From JAAGZL01 sp050288625 (lineage in GTDB: Bacteria > Pseudomonadota > Gammaproteobacteria > Chromatiales > Chromatiaceae), in the NCBI GenBank assembly GCA_050288625.1, contig JBNKEE010000017.1:1-64000 (forward strand): a DNA stretch of 64,000 nucleotides, written 5' to 3'. This document shows positions 1-9,775 of the stretch, in pieces; the stretch's first letter is position 1, and every line of letters starts with the position of its first letter. The translations under genes were made by a program, and so were the position numbers. The notes beneath the pieces were generated by a model. That model made no database searches, was not told where the DNA came from, and saw only the letters and a program-made list of their open reading frames with translations.

Positions 1-300
1 CAATAGGCCGATGAATGGACGCCTCGGGTTTCCACCCAAGGTATTGCATACCGCTATCCTTGAACGCGAACTCGACTCGATCGCAGGAACCTCAACCAAC
101 TCCTCAAAAGAGACTACCGGTATCTCCTGGCCCCGCCACAATTGGATACCTAAGAACCAACTCGGCATATCAGGCACAACCCGAAGCTCTTCCAGCCCCA
201 CGACTTCGGACACCGATGCGTTTGGCAACAACAGTTGGGCTTCATGCAGAGGAAGCAGTACACCACGGATTTCAATATCAGCGCCTGAATCTTTGCTCAT
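1..300 (-). CDS. chpC: CheW-domain protein, ChpC-like (partial, runs off window)
   Basis: The start codon is at 300-298 and the frame stays open to the window edge, giving about 100 residues. The reading begins MSKDSGADIEIRGVLLPL and contains QLLLPNASVSEVVGLEEL, then WFLGIQLWRGQEIPVVSFE, the usual pattern of a CheW-like domain (hydrophobic strand, then a G-x-x-x-W-R-G-x-x-I-P-V stretch). Its ATG overlaps the chpA stop (ATGA at 300-297), so it is translationally coupled as the next gene of the Pil-Chp cluster. In Pseudomonas a ChpC CheW protein sits close to chpA. The symbol rests on position plus domain, since the C-terminus is missing. Confidence 0.75.
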   Translation of the reverse strand, partial: MSKDSGADIEIRGVLLPLHEAQLLLPNASVSEVVGLEELRVVPDMPSWFLGIQLWRGQEIPVVSFEELVEVPAIESSSRSRIAVCNTLGGNPRRPFIGLL

Positions 301-3300
301 TGCTTACTCTCTTCCAACACTTCCTGAATGTTCTCAATCAGGTCCGTCTCTTGATAGGGCTTACCGAGATAACGCTTTACCCCGAGCTCCATCGCCAATT
401 TACGGTGTTTCTCTCCAGTACGCGAAGTGATGATAATGATGGGTATGTCATTCCACTGTTCCGAGCTACGCATGTTTCTAGCCACTTCATAACCATCCAT
501 ACGCGGCATTTCGATATCCAACAGCATTATATCCGGATGATAGTCCTGCAACATGGCCAGCGCCTCGACGCCGTCTTTAGCTGTTTCCACAACCATACCA
601 TGACGCTCTAACAACCTGCCGGTTACCTTGCGCACGGTGATAGAGTCATCCACCACCATGATTTTAATCTTGTCTCCAGAGCTTTCCGAAATAACCTGAA
701 TCGGCTCTTCGGCATCAACCGTTAACGCAGCATCCTTACGTACTAGCGCATTGATATCTAGGATTAGTGCAACACGCCCATCACCAAGAATAGTCCCGCC
801 GGTTATCCATCTAATGGTGCTAAGCTGTGGCCCAACAGACTTAACCACAATCTGACGATGACCAATAACCTCATCTACATGCATTGCAACACGATGCTTA
901 CCTGCTCGCACCAACAGAATCGGTATGCGTTTTCTCTGTTCCGCCAGATTTGGCTGACCGGTACTCAGAAGCGCACCAAGATATTTAATCGAATATTCAT
1001 GGTCGCCGTAAACATAGACCCCCTTGCCATCTTCATACAAAGACACCAACTCTTCCCGGTTAATCCTAACCACCGAATCAACGTTGGTATAAGGTGCTGC
1101 ATATATTTCACCGCCAGCTTTCAACAAGAGCGCATCTGTGATTGCCAAGGTCAACGGTAGATAGATGATAAACTTAGTTCCTGCGCCTGGCGTAGAATCA
1201 ATCTCCATGGTGCCGCCAAGCTGTTTCACCTCACTAACGACAACATCTAAACCCACGCCGCGACCAGCTATCTGGTTAACTGAGTCGGCCGTACTGAAAC
1301 CATGCTCCAAGATAAATTGGGTAAGATCGTCTTCGCTGGCGCTTGCACCATCCACCAGCAGGCCCCGCTTTTCTGCGCGCTGTTTGATCGCCTTAAAATC
1401 AAGCCCCTTACCATCATCAGATATAGTCAAGACTACATCATTGCCATCACGGGCAAGATCTATGTTAATGGTACCTATTTCGGATTTTTTCTTTTTCTTT
1501 CGTCTCTTGGGATCTTCAATACCATGAGAAACGGCATTTCTTAACAAGTGCTCCAAAGGCGCGGTCATACGATCCAGGATACTTCGATCCAACTCCATCT
1601 CCGCACCTTTGATAACCAACTCAGCCTGCTTTCCCAATGGGCGGCACGTTTGACGAACAATGCGTTGCAGACGCGGAACCAGTTGGTTAAATGAGACCAT
1701 GCGAGTACGCATGAGGCCGTCTTGAAGATCTGTGGTAATCCTGGATTGCTGCAGCAACAAGGTCTCTGTGCCCTTTTGCTCAGTCTCCAAGATCTTGTTT
1801 ATGTTACTCAGATCTCCCACCGTCTCCATAAGACCACGGGATAGCTGTTGCAGGGTCGAAAAGCGATCCAACTCCAATGGATCGAACTCTTCCTCATCTA
1901 ACTTACCCTCTTCCTTGTCGCGTTCATAGCGAAACAGGATCTGTGCCTCAGTTTCCATATCCAGTTTTCGTAACTGGTCACGCAAACGATCAACTGTGTT
2001 CCTCATCTCTTCAATGCTGTAGCCCATAGCGCCGCTTTGCTGCTCCAGGCGTGAGCGAAAGATGCTGACCTCACCCGCATGGTTCACCAGCTTATCCATC
2101 ACATCAGGGTTAACACGCAGATACTCCCGACCGGAACGGCGAATCGGCCTCACCAGTTCCACCTCTTCACTCTGAATCTGTTCTTCGTCTGTCTGCGCAG
2201 GTTCTTCCTGCTGTTCGGGAAAAGATAGAACCTGACTTAAATCCTCTTCATTTTCTTCTTCCTGTTCAGATTCCTCCCCAATCTCCAAATCCTGTTCAGA
2301 TTCTTCTGGTTCCTCTTCTAATTCAGGTTTCTCGCCCTTTTCCTCTGGTTCTTCTTCTTTTTCAAATTCTTTCTCAGGCTCTTTTTCAGGCAGGGAGTCC
2401 TTCGCTCCCTCTTCCTCAACCTCTACGTGAGGTTCGGGACTCGCCAATTCATTCGATATGAACGCCTTGATCTCAGAAATCATCTCATCCGCAGAACTGA
2501 CATGCCCTATATCACTGGCCTCTTCGATCTGGGTAGCCAATCTGTCAGACACGCTTTGAGCCAGCGCTCGCACGTCAATGCTGTTCTCAACATTTCCGCG
2601 TTCGATTTCAGCAATGAGTGACTCGAATGCATGGCTCAAGTCACCGATCTCTTTCACACCAGCAAGTCTGGCGCCGCCTTTAACAGTATGCAACGTTCTT
2701 TGTAGTTCATGCACAGAATGCATATTGGCTGGTTCTTCATTCCAGGCAATAAGAGCATGATCAACATCGTCCATTAGTTCAACCGCCTCTTCGATAAAGA
2801 TCGACAGCAGGTCATCCTCAGGCTCGGATTCGATATCTGAAGCTATTGCACTCCTATCCCTATTCTCGATCGGGAGGGGCGGCTCTACATCTTGCTCTGC
2901 CTCGGATTCAATATCCGTGTCCTCTGCACCCCTATCCTTATCCTCAACCTGGATAGACGGCTCAGTCAGTTCTATCTCTATATCTGGTTCTATATTGATC
3001 TCTAGATCTTCTTGCTCTAACTCAAGCTCGATATCCTGCTCGTGCTTTATCTCTTCTTCTGGCGACGATTCCAATTCATGCGGCATCAACTCCGCAGAAT
3101 CCGCATCATCAACCAGAACCAGTTCTTCTGACTCTTTGGGTATATCGACGATCTCAATCGAGGTTACATCTTCTTCAAGCCCCTCTATTTCTTCGGAATC
3201 TTCAGACTCTTCATCCTCCGGCAATATTAGATCGTGCGCCGACTCAATGTCCTTGAGTAGAGCGCACCAATCAGGAATTTCCGCTCCAGGCACATTTATA

Positions 3301-6101
3301 GATTGAAGTATGGCCTCGAACTGTCCATCTGCTCTTTCTATAAGATCCAGAAGTGTGCTATCGGCAACCTTGTCTTGCTCCAGAAGTTCATTTACATAGT
3401 TCTCTAGCGCAGCGCTAACCTCGGCTATTGGATCCACCCCAGCCATGTGCGCACTACCGTGGAGAGTATGAAAGGCGCGCGATACCTCACTATCAAGACT
3501 GCACACACTGCCCTTACCCCTACAATCATTCAGGAATGTATTTATGGTATCTATATGGGTGCGTGACTCTGAGGTAAATATCTCTAGCAGCGTCGGATCC
3601 AGGACTATCCCCTCGGCCTGCGTTGGTTCCGTCTGCTCTTCGATTTCCTCTTCTACCTCCGTGTCGACTTCAGCCTCATCAGAACCAGAAGCACCTTCCC
3701 CATCTATTTTCTCATCTACAACAGGCTCGACTTCTACAATTTCCAGGTCAACTACGGTTCCAGAGGTGGGAGCTGCTGAATAATCCGGGGTCGCCAGCTT
3801 GTTCGCTCGCTCAACCATAGGCTGTACATCCACTTCTGGCGCAAGACCTCTGGCCTGGTAATCGATAAGTACCGGGAGAACATCCATTGCCTCTCTCAGT
3901 AGATCGGTAATCTCATTTGATACCGGCAAGGTTTGATCAATAACCCTGTTGAGCATATTCTCTATTGACCAGGCGAATTCACCAATTACCTTTGCCCCTA
4001 CCAATCGGCCGCTCCCCTTGAGCGTATGGAACGATCTGCGAAAGGTTACCAGGGCCTCAGTATCTTCAACGTCATTCAGCCATCTGGACATGAATTCACG
4101 GATAACTTCCAGTTCTTCACGTGCCTCTTCAACAAATATATCCAGAATCTCAGGATCTATCTCTTCTAGGCTTGGCTTTTCAGCAGATGGAACATGCTCT
4201 CGTAATACCTCGACATCGTGTTCTTCTGCAAAGCGCGCAATGTTATCAGACCCGTCTGACAGCTCTTTCTCGTCAGATGAAGGATCCATGTCATCTTCAT
4301 GGATCAACCCAGGAATAGTCTCTTCCCCTACAGCGCTGGCATAAAAATCTTCATCCACAGAATCACTTTCTGTCCCGAGACGCACCAGGGCTTCACGAGC
4401 TACGTCCAGTATCTCATTCTGAATACCCCGACCATCAGCAATGGTCTCCATAAAATACTCAATACTGGTGATCGCATCAGCAAATGCGTTCAACCGTTGA
4501 ATATCCGGAATGGTTTTATGAGTAATCAGTTCACTTGATACATACCCAGCAGTTGCCCGCAACAGGCCAGAGACATCAAACATCTTGAGTATCTCAAATG
4601 CCCCAGCTATAGCATGGAAGTGCTGTGGTACCTTTTCCAGAACTTGTGATTTTTTTGGGTCTTTGATGTAAGCAAGGATAGCATCCTTGATCTTGGCCAT
4701 ATCCACACTGGCCTCACGCACCACCGAATCTGTAAGACGATCAAACTCTCCGTCTGGCAGTAGTTCTTGTTCGGATAATGGTTGCGCTTCTGCCGCATCA
4801 TTTTTGCTGGTATCTAATATTTGGGTGTTTTCAATTATTTGGGTCTTTACAAAGCTGGCGAGGTTTTCTAGTGACGCCTCAACAAAGACTATATCCCCAG
4901 CTATATCCAGCAGGTCTGACTCGTTGGTAATAGCACCTGCTGCTGCGATACTCTTGATCTTATCGGCCTGCTTTTTCATACGCATGCAAAGATCAGCATG
5001 ACCAATCATATCAAGGGTATCGGCAACTTTGCGCATTGGTTGTTCTAGTGACTGCAGCTGCCCTGAATCGTTGTTTTTTGTCCGAATAAAGAGATCCAAT
5101 ACATCTTTGATTTCGGCCAATTCAGAGCTGATAGCCTCCTTAAGGGATTCCATCAATTCACTACTTGGCAATGCTAGACTATCCCTTCCTTGCGCAACCA
5201 ACTGCTGACTTATGGCCAGACTATCAAGATCGAATTCCTTCTTTACCGATTTAACCAGATCATCTTCTTGCTTGACGTGAGCTACATGATAGAGCAGGTC
5301 TCTCATGGTGCTGACCGTAGGGGCTTCTGCTACAGTGCGCTCACCATCTTTGATTATTCGTTTTAGCTCTCGGTCGACCTTACCAAACAGCAGCTTGATT
5401 TGGGTATTAGGGGATTCAAGATTCTCTAAAGGCGCTGCTAATGCGGCCCTGGCTACCTGGAAAAGACTGCGCATCTGCCCGGTTCCAGACACATCCTGCA
5501 GTCTTTCTAAAATTACCTTGAGCCCTTCTATACCAGTTATAGGGTCTGTGTTGTAGAACCATTTCAGCAGGCACAAGTGATACTTGTATCGTAGTTTCTT
5601 GGCTACCCGAGGAAGCTTAGCACTACCCTCTTCCTCTACACCATCTCTGCGAGTAAGTTTCTGCTCTAACTCTGGAGCGGCCAGTTCCATCTCAGAAAGA
5701 ATATCTGCGCCACGAACTATGCGTAGATCATTTATAAGTGGAAGAATTATTGCCGGGTGATCAAGAGCGCCATCTTGGATCTTTTCCAGATAATCCGGAA
5801 GCTGAACCATTCCCTGCATAAGGGCCTCGGCGGCATGCATAACAAAATCCTGACTGATGCTACCTTCTGCAATTGCCTTGGCTACAAGCTCCATCTCTTC
5901 GGACAACATTATTGCGCCGTGCAGTTCCAGTATCTGCAAGGTACCCTTTACCTGATGCAGATATTGTCCGCAAGACGTCATCAGCTCTGGGTTACCGACG
6001 CCTTCCGTGTACTCCTCAAGTGCATTACGGGCCTGCAAGACGACCTGGTCCAGTTCGCCTTTAATCCACTTTATTTTACTGTGGTCTTGAGTTTCACTCA
6101 T
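297..6101 (-). CDS. chpA: ChpA, hybrid chemotaxis histidine kinase of the type IV pilus system
   Basis: This is the central kinase of the Pil-Chp pathway, which takes signals from PilJ and passes phosphate to PilG and PilH. The 1934 residues hold a degenerate FimL/Hpt-like N-terminal part (His49 in YLHQVKG, His496 in HFHAIAG), three canonical Hpt sites (His692 in FHTLKGSGRLVG, His878 in FHTLHGSAHMAG, His1138 in LHTVKGGARLAG), and a very Glu-rich linker at about 1205-1330. These are followed by a dimerisation/HATPase core (LLRNAVSHGIEDPKRR near 1520), a CheW domain at about 1690-1800, and a C-terminal receiver with Asp1862 in LLDIEMPRMDG. Pseudomonas ChpA is longer (about 2470 residues), so this version carries fewer phosphotransfer modules. 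It lies downstream of pilJ with a short gap. Confidence 0.95.
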   Translation of the reverse strand: MSETQDHSKIKWIKGELDQVVLQARNALEEYTEGVGNPELMTSCGQYLHQVKGTLQILELHGAIMLSEEMELVAKAIAEGSISQDFVMHAAEALMQGMVQLPDYLEKIQDGALDHPAIILPLINDLRIVRGADILSEMELAAPELEQKLTRRDGVEEEGSAKLPRVAKKLRYKYHLCLLKWFYNTDPITGIEGLKVILERLQDVSGTGQMRSLFQVARAALAAPLENLESPNTQIKLLFGKVDRELKRIIKDGERTVAEAPTVSTMRDLLYHVAHVKQEDDLVKSVKKEFDLDSLAISQQLVAQGRDSLALPSSELMESLKEAISSELAEIKDVLDLFIRTKNNDSGQLQSLEQPMRKVADTLDMIGHADLCMRMKKQADKIKSIAAAGAITNESDLLDIAGDIVFVEASLENLASFVKTQIIENTQILDTSKNDAAEAQPLSEQELLPDGEFDRLTDSVVREASVDMAKIKDAILAYIKDPKKSQVLEKVPQHFHAIAGAFEILKMFDVSGLLRATAGYVSSELITHKTIPDIQRLNAFADAITSIEYFMETIADGRGIQNEILDVAREALVRLGTESDSVDEDFYASAVGEETIPGLIHEDDMDPSSDEKELSDGSDNIARFAEEHDVEVLREHVPSAEKPSLEEIDPEILDIFVEEAREELEVIREFMSRWLNDVEDTEALVTFRRSFHTLKGSGRLVGAKVIGEFAWSIENMLNRVIDQTLPVSNEITDLLREAMDVLPVLIDYQARGLAPEVDVQPMVERANKLATPDYSAAPTSGTVVDLEIVEVEPVVDEKIDGEGASGSDEAEVDTEVEEEIEEQTEPTQAEGIVLDPTLLEIFTSESRTHIDTINTFLNDCRGKGSVCSLDSEVSRAFHTLHGSAHMAGVDPIAEVSAALENYVNELLEQDKVADSTLLDLIERADGQFEAILQSINVPGAEIPDWCALLKDIESAHDLILPEDEESEDSEEIEGLEEDVTSIEIVDIPKESEELVLVDDADSAELMPHELESSPEEEIKHEQDIELELEQEDLEINIEPDIEIELTEPSIQVEDKDRGAEDTDIESEAEQDVEPPLPIENRDRSAIASDIESEPEDDLLSIFIEEAVELMDDVDHALIAWNEEPANMHSVHELQRTLHTVKGGARLAGVKEIGDLSHAFESLIAEIERGNVENSIDVRALAQSVSDRLATQIEEASDIGHVSSADEMISEIKAFISNELASPEPHVEVEEEGAKDSLPEKEPEKEFEKEEEPEEKGEKPELEEEPEESEQDLEIGEESEQEEENEEDLSQVLSFPEQQEEPAQTDEEQIQSEEVELVRPIRRSGREYLRVNPDVMDKLVNHAGEVSIFRSRLEQQSGAMGYSIEEMRNTVDRLRDQLRKLDMETEAQILFRYERDKEEGKLDEEEFDPLELDRFSTLQQLSRGLMETVGDLSNINKILETEQKGTETLLLQQSRITTDLQDGLMRTRMVSFNQLVPRLQRIVRQTCRPLGKQAELVIKGAEMELDRSILDRMTAPLEHLLRNAVSHGIEDPKRRKKKKKSEIGTINIDLARDGNDVVLTISDDGKGLDFKAIKQRAEKRGLLVDGASASEDDLTQFILEHGFSTADSVNQIAGRGVGLDVVVSEVKQLGGTMEIDSTPGAGTKFIIYLPLTLAITDALLLKAGGEIYAAPYTNVDSVVRINREELVSLYEDGKGVYVYGDHEYSIKYLGALLSTGQPNLAEQRKRIPILLVRAGKHRVAMHVDEVIGHRQIVVKSVGPQLSTIRWITGGTILGDGRVALILDINALVRKDAALTVDAEEPIQVISESSGDKIKIMVVDDSITVRKVTGRLLERHGMVVETAKDGVEALAMLQDYHPDIMLLDIEMPRMDGYEVARNMRSSEQWNDIPIIIITSRTGEKHRKLAMELGVKRYLGKPYQETDLIENIQEVLEESKQ

Positions 6102-6167
6102 ACCTGACTCGCCATCATCACCTTGAAAAGGTAGTTACCAGTGGCAGTATTCATCCCGTTGACCTGA

Positions 6168-7856
6168 CTATTCAGGCAGACGGAATCCTGCAACAGACTC
6201 TCTTAGTTCATCAGCCAAACCAGCAAGCATACCAATTGACGTTGCGGTCTGGTTGGTTCCGTCCAATGTCTGTGTGGTAATTTCCTGAATAACGCTCATG
6301 GTCTCGTCAATCTTAGTTGCACTTGAAGATTGCTGTTGAGCTGAGCTGGCGATCTTCTGTGTAACTTCCGCGATGTGAGTCGATACGTTCTCAATCTCCA
6401 TCAAGGCGTCACCTGCATCCTCCGCAAGCTTCGCACCAGCAACCACCTCTTTCGTGGTGGATTCCATAGAGCTTACCGCTTCACTAGTATCCGCCTGAAT
6501 GGTCTTTACCAGCGCCTCAATCTGTTTAGTTGCATTACTGGAACGTTCCGCAAGTCGCTGCACTTCGTCCGCAACCACAGCAAAACCTCGACCGGCCTCA
6601 CCAGCCATGGCCGCCTGCATCGCTGCATTCAAGGCCAGGATGTTGGTTTGGTCTGCGATGTCGTCAATAATCTCAACGATGTCTCCAATCTCTTGAGAAC
6701 TCTCACCAAGGCGTTTGATACGTTTTGATGTCTCCTGAATCTGTTCCCTAATGTTATCCATTCCAAGAATGGTTCGACGCACCGTATCAGCACCTTTACT
6801 CGCTATCTCCACCGAGTGTTGCGCAACCTCAGCCGACTCGTTTGCGTCGCTGGACATCTGGTCAATAGTTTCAGCCATCTGCTTGATGGCGCTACTGGCG
6901 GAGGTAATTTGGTCCGCCTGATGTTCAGATGCCTCAGCAAGATGCATTGCGGTCGCACGACTCTCTTGGGCAGATGCCGCAACCCTTTCTGAGGTCTGGT
7001 TAATGGATATAACCACGTTGCGTAGCGCCTCAATCGTGTAGTTGATAGAGTCAGCGATAGCTCCGGTAACGTCTTCTGTTACTGTGGCTGATACCGTAAG
7101 GTCTCCATCAGCAAGATCTCCCATTTCGTCCAACAGGGTTAAGATCGCCTCCTGACTCTTCTCATTCTGAGTCTTAAGCAGGTCTTCGACGTCCTTTTTA
7201 CCTGCAGCCGCCTTTTGTTTTCTAAGTACAAACAAGATAACCGCTATGATTACGAAAAAAGCAGCCATGCCCGGACCAGCCTGAAGCCCTAATACCGAAA
7301 AACGCCCCGGTGACTCTTGGTAAGCCGCAAGTAACTTTTTAGCTGCGGCATCAACCTTGCTTGAATTTACTATTACTTCCTGGGATATGGTTTGGAGTTG
7401 TGAAGCCAGATCGCCACTTGATTCAACAGATACATGCATGGCGATGATGTCGCTCTTTTTTAATAAGACATCATCAGCATTTTTACCTAGCTTTTTCCAC
7501 TCAGCCTCAACCCCTGCCAGTTCATCTGTAACTGCCTCGGGGGCTGGTGGTAGATCTTTGTCAGGTATGCCGTTCCTTAGATCTTTAACGTATTTACCAA
7601 AGGTGTTCTTCGCACCTTCTAATTGAATAAAGGCGTCTTTATCACCGGCAATCGAAGTCAAAGTGTATTTTGCTATTCGTTCTGAAAGTACACGCAGTTC
7701 TGCGGCTCGCATCTGATAAGCCTCATCACGAACATCCGAACTTGACGAATGAAAAACCACTACAACCGCCAAGACCAACATGACCATGGCTCCAACAGTC
7801 ATCAACATAGTAGGCCGTGTTGATGCTGCCCCTTTTTTCCCAGATCTTTTTTTCAT
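6168..7856 (-). CDS. pilJ: PilJ, methyl-accepting chemoreceptor for twitching motility
   Basis: This is an inner-membrane chemoreceptor that feeds the ChpA kinase. A basic N-terminus is followed by a membrane helix at about 16-36, a periplasmic helical region at 38-187 (PilJ-type sensor), a second helix at about 188-211, a HAMP-like stretch and a long cytoplasmic signalling coiled coil. The conserved hairpin reads DQTNILALNAAMQAAMAGEA and continues with GRGFAVVADEVQRLAERS. At 562 residues it is shorter than Pseudomonas PilJ (about 680), apparently because it has only one periplasmic PilJ module. It lies between pilI and chpA on the same strand, the standard order of the cluster. Confidence 0.93.
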   Translation of the reverse strand: MKKRSGKKGAASTRPTMLMTVGAMVMLVLAVVVVFHSSSSDVRDEAYQMRAAELRVLSERIAKYTLTSIAGDKDAFIQLEGAKNTFGKYVKDLRNGIPDKDLPPAPEAVTDELAGVEAEWKKLGKNADDVLLKKSDIIAMHVSVESSGDLASQLQTISQEVIVNSSKVDAAAKKLLAAYQESPGRFSVLGLQAGPGMAAFFVIIAVILFVLRKQKAAAGKKDVEDLLKTQNEKSQEAILTLLDEMGDLADGDLTVSATVTEDVTGAIADSINYTIEALRNVVISINQTSERVAASAQESRATAMHLAEASEHQADQITSASSAIKQMAETIDQMSSDANESAEVAQHSVEIASKGADTVRRTILGMDNIREQIQETSKRIKRLGESSQEIGDIVEIIDDIADQTNILALNAAMQAAMAGEAGRGFAVVADEVQRLAERSSNATKQIEALVKTIQADTSEAVSSMESTTKEVVAGAKLAEDAGDALMEIENVSTHIAEVTQKIASSAQQQSSSATKIDETMSVIQEITTQTLDGTNQTATSIGMLAGLADELRESVAGFRLPE

Positions 7857-7947
7857 TTTTCAATATCTCCCGAGAGAGCGAAAATTACTAATATCCTCAC
7901 AACACCATATATTGCTGTTAACTAGAGAAATACACTTCACATAAGAC

Positions 7948-8502
7948 TCAGGCAGCCACCACCTGAAAATCCTGATCCTCTGCAAGTACACGCATGCTCA
8001 AAACAGGGCACAGAACACCATCAACATCGTAGGCACCGGCTAAATAACGACCGATAGATTCGTCTGTGTTGTGATCCTGTATATGCAACTCTGTATTAAA
8101 GTGACGCATACCGAATACGTCTTCCACCATCAGTCCAGCAAACAGTCCTTCATGCTCAATAACCAAAACTCTTGTTTTGCGACCAATAGTAATGGAACTT
8201 CCTCCAAGAAATTCCTGTAAATCAAATATCGGTAGGAGACTACCCCTAACATTAGCAACCCCACGCACCCATTTTTGCGCCCCGGGAACAGTTGATACGT
8301 TTTGTGGATAATTAAGTATCTCTTTTACTTCACCAAGAGCTGTGAGTAACTTCTTACCCAAGATGGTAAAGAGCACCCCCTCCCAAAAGAGTTTTGATTC
8401 TTCCTTGTGCGGTATATCAAAGGCATTTTTGCGGCACTGACTCTCAATATCCTGCAATAGCTGGATAATATCACTGGATTCAGACTTGGCAGTTGGCATC
8501 AT
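7948..8502 (-). CDS. pilI: PilI, CheW-like adaptor protein
   Basis: The 184 residues form a single CheW domain that would couple PilJ to ChpA at the cell pole. Visible features are the strand LFTILGKKLLTALGEVKEIL, the motif WVRGVANVRGSLLPIFDL typical of CheW proteins, and GLMVEDVFGMRHF. The gene follows pilH by 21 bases and precedes pilJ by about 90, all on the minus strand, so it is probably co-transcribed. Both the family and the placement match PilI; nothing is unusual in length. Confidence 0.92.
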   Translation of the reverse strand: MMPTAKSESSDIIQLLQDIESQCRKNAFDIPHKEESKLFWEGVLFTILGKKLLTALGEVKEILNYPQNVSTVPGAQKWVRGVANVRGSLLPIFDLQEFLGGSSITIGRKTRVLVIEHEGLFAGLMVEDVFGMRHFNTELHIQDHNTDESIGRYLAGAYDVDGVLCPVLSMRVLAEDQDFQVVAA

Positions 8503-8523
8503 TCAGTTCCGCTTTTATTCCAC

Positions 8524-8952
8524 CTACAATGCGTCCCTGATCTTGGACAAGAGTTCGTTTTTCTCTACTGGCTTTACCAGATATTCCCTCGCGCCCTGAC
8601 GCAAACCCCAAGTCTTGTCCGTATCCTGGTCCTTGGTCGTTACCATGATTATCGGGATATCTGCTGTCTCCGGGTCGCGACTTAACTGCCTGGTGGCCTG
8701 AAAACCATTCAATCCAGGCATGACAACATCCATAAGCACCAGATCCGGCTTCTCGCTACGAGCTTGCTCTATTCCCGACTCGCCACTATCCGCGATCAGC
8801 ACACTACAACCTGCACTCTCTAAATAGCCCTTAAGGATATGTAGTTCTGTAGGAGAATCATCAACAATCAGAATGGTGCGGCCTTGCAGATCAACAGAAT
8901 CACTAGAGTCATTTGTTTTTTCGCTTTTTTTAGAAAATATTCTCATTACCAT
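8524..8952 (-). CDS. pilH: PilH, single-domain response regulator
   Basis: This is a CheY-like receiver that takes phosphate from ChpA and, in Pseudomonas, opposes PilG in pilus control. Receiver motifs are ILIVDDSPTELHILKGYL, the phospho-acceptor in LVLMDVVMPGLNGFQ, and the switch Thr/Lys in MVTTKDQDTDK and YLVKPVEK. Its 142 residues exceed the usual 120 or so because of a charged N-terminal extension (MVMRIFSKKSEKTNDSSDS) that precedes the receiver fold. A start at the second Met, two codons later, is possible. The order pilG-pilH-pilI is conserved. Confidence 0.92.
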   Translation of the reverse strand: MVMRIFSKKSEKTNDSSDSVDLQGRTILIVDDSPTELHILKGYLESAGCSVLIADSGESGIEQARSEKPDLVLMDVVMPGLNGFQATRQLSRDPETADIPIIMVTTKDQDTDKTWGLRQGAREYLVKPVEKNELLSKIRDAL

Positions 8953-8990
8953 TCACCACATACATTCATATATATCCTCTACCAAAGAGA

Positions 8991-9389
8991 TTACGCAGCC
9001 CTTGAAGCATACTCCTTAATCGCATCCAACAACTCATTCTTGGTAAAGGGTTTGGTCAAATACTGCTCGGAACCAACGATCCTGCCTCGAGCTCGGTCAA
9101 ATAAGCCATCCTTGCTAGACAGCATTATTACCGGGGTATGTTTAAACTCTGCATTATTCTTAATGAGGGCACACGTCTGATAACCATCCAATCGGGGCAT
9201 CATGATATCGACAAATATCACATCTGGGTGGTTGTCAGCGATCATGGCCAAAGCTTCAAACCCATCGGTTGCCGTTAATACCTCGCATCCAGCATTCTTC
9301 AACAGACTTTCGGCCGTCCTACGTATAGTCTTGCTGTCATCTATGACCATCACCTTGAGGCCTGAGATATTATCAGGTTCTTTTTGCAT
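8991..9389 (-). CDS. pilG: PilG, single-domain response regulator
   Basis: A CheY-like receiver of 132 residues. Motifs are KVMVIDDSKTIRRTAESLL (acidic pocket), VIFVDIMMPRLDGYQTC (phospho-acceptor Asp) and the conserved Lys in YLTKPFTKNELL. In the Pil-Chp system PilG promotes pilus extension and cAMP production after phosphorylation by ChpA. It is the first gene of the minus-strand cluster and faces gshB across a 386-base divergent intergenic region, as in Pseudomonas where gshB also adjoins pilG. Confidence 0.93.
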   Translation of the reverse strand: MQKEPDNISGLKVMVIDDSKTIRRTAESLLKNAGCEVLTATDGFEALAMIADNHPDVIFVDIMMPRLDGYQTCALIKNNAEFKHTPVIMLSSKDGLFDRARGRIVGSEQYLTKPFTKNELLDAIKEYASRAA

Positions 9390-9775
9390 TACAGATTCTC
9401 TCGTTTACACATCGCCAGTACTGAAAATTAAAGTCCCGATTTCCCCTGTCTAGCTAGATGTTATCTGTCTTATATTTTTTCTGACAACCTGACAATAATC
9501 AGGCAGTCTGCAACTCAATACAACCCTAATGGCTCTTGAAATTCGTATGTGACAATTATTATACAACCGAACCATAGCAATTGATTTAAGATTCTGCAAC
9601 AACTCATTGATCATATTGAAACATTTTCTTGTATTACACAAACAGCAAGAGTTGGTTTTTGCCGACACAACCAACCCATAAAAAATCGAATGAATGGTCA
9701 CCATTCACGCGAACAGTGTTTCCAGTGGCCACGTTAATTTATCCTAATCCACACATAATCGGGTAACATATAGGC
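9390..9775. other. Divergent intergenic region between pilG and gshB
   Basis: This AT-rich spacer of 386 bases has no convincing gene. It must hold the promoters of the minus-strand pil-chp cluster and of the plus-strand gshB operon. A perfect TATAAT reads on the minus strand at 9563-9558, but no good -35 hexamer lies at the right distance, so the promoter is not assigned. A minus-strand open frame of 84 codons at 9450-9704 has no recognisable features and is treated as non-coding. Confidence 0.5.

Noticed and set aside
2917..3306. 129-codon Ser-rich plus-strand frame inside chpA
   Set aside because: It is the antisense shadow of the Glu/Asp-rich chpA linker (GAA/GAT read backwards as TTC/ATC and Ser codons).
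9450..9704. 84-codon minus-strand frame in the pilG-gshB gap
   Set aside because: No ribosome site, no recognisable motif, composition like the AT-rich intergenic sequence around it.
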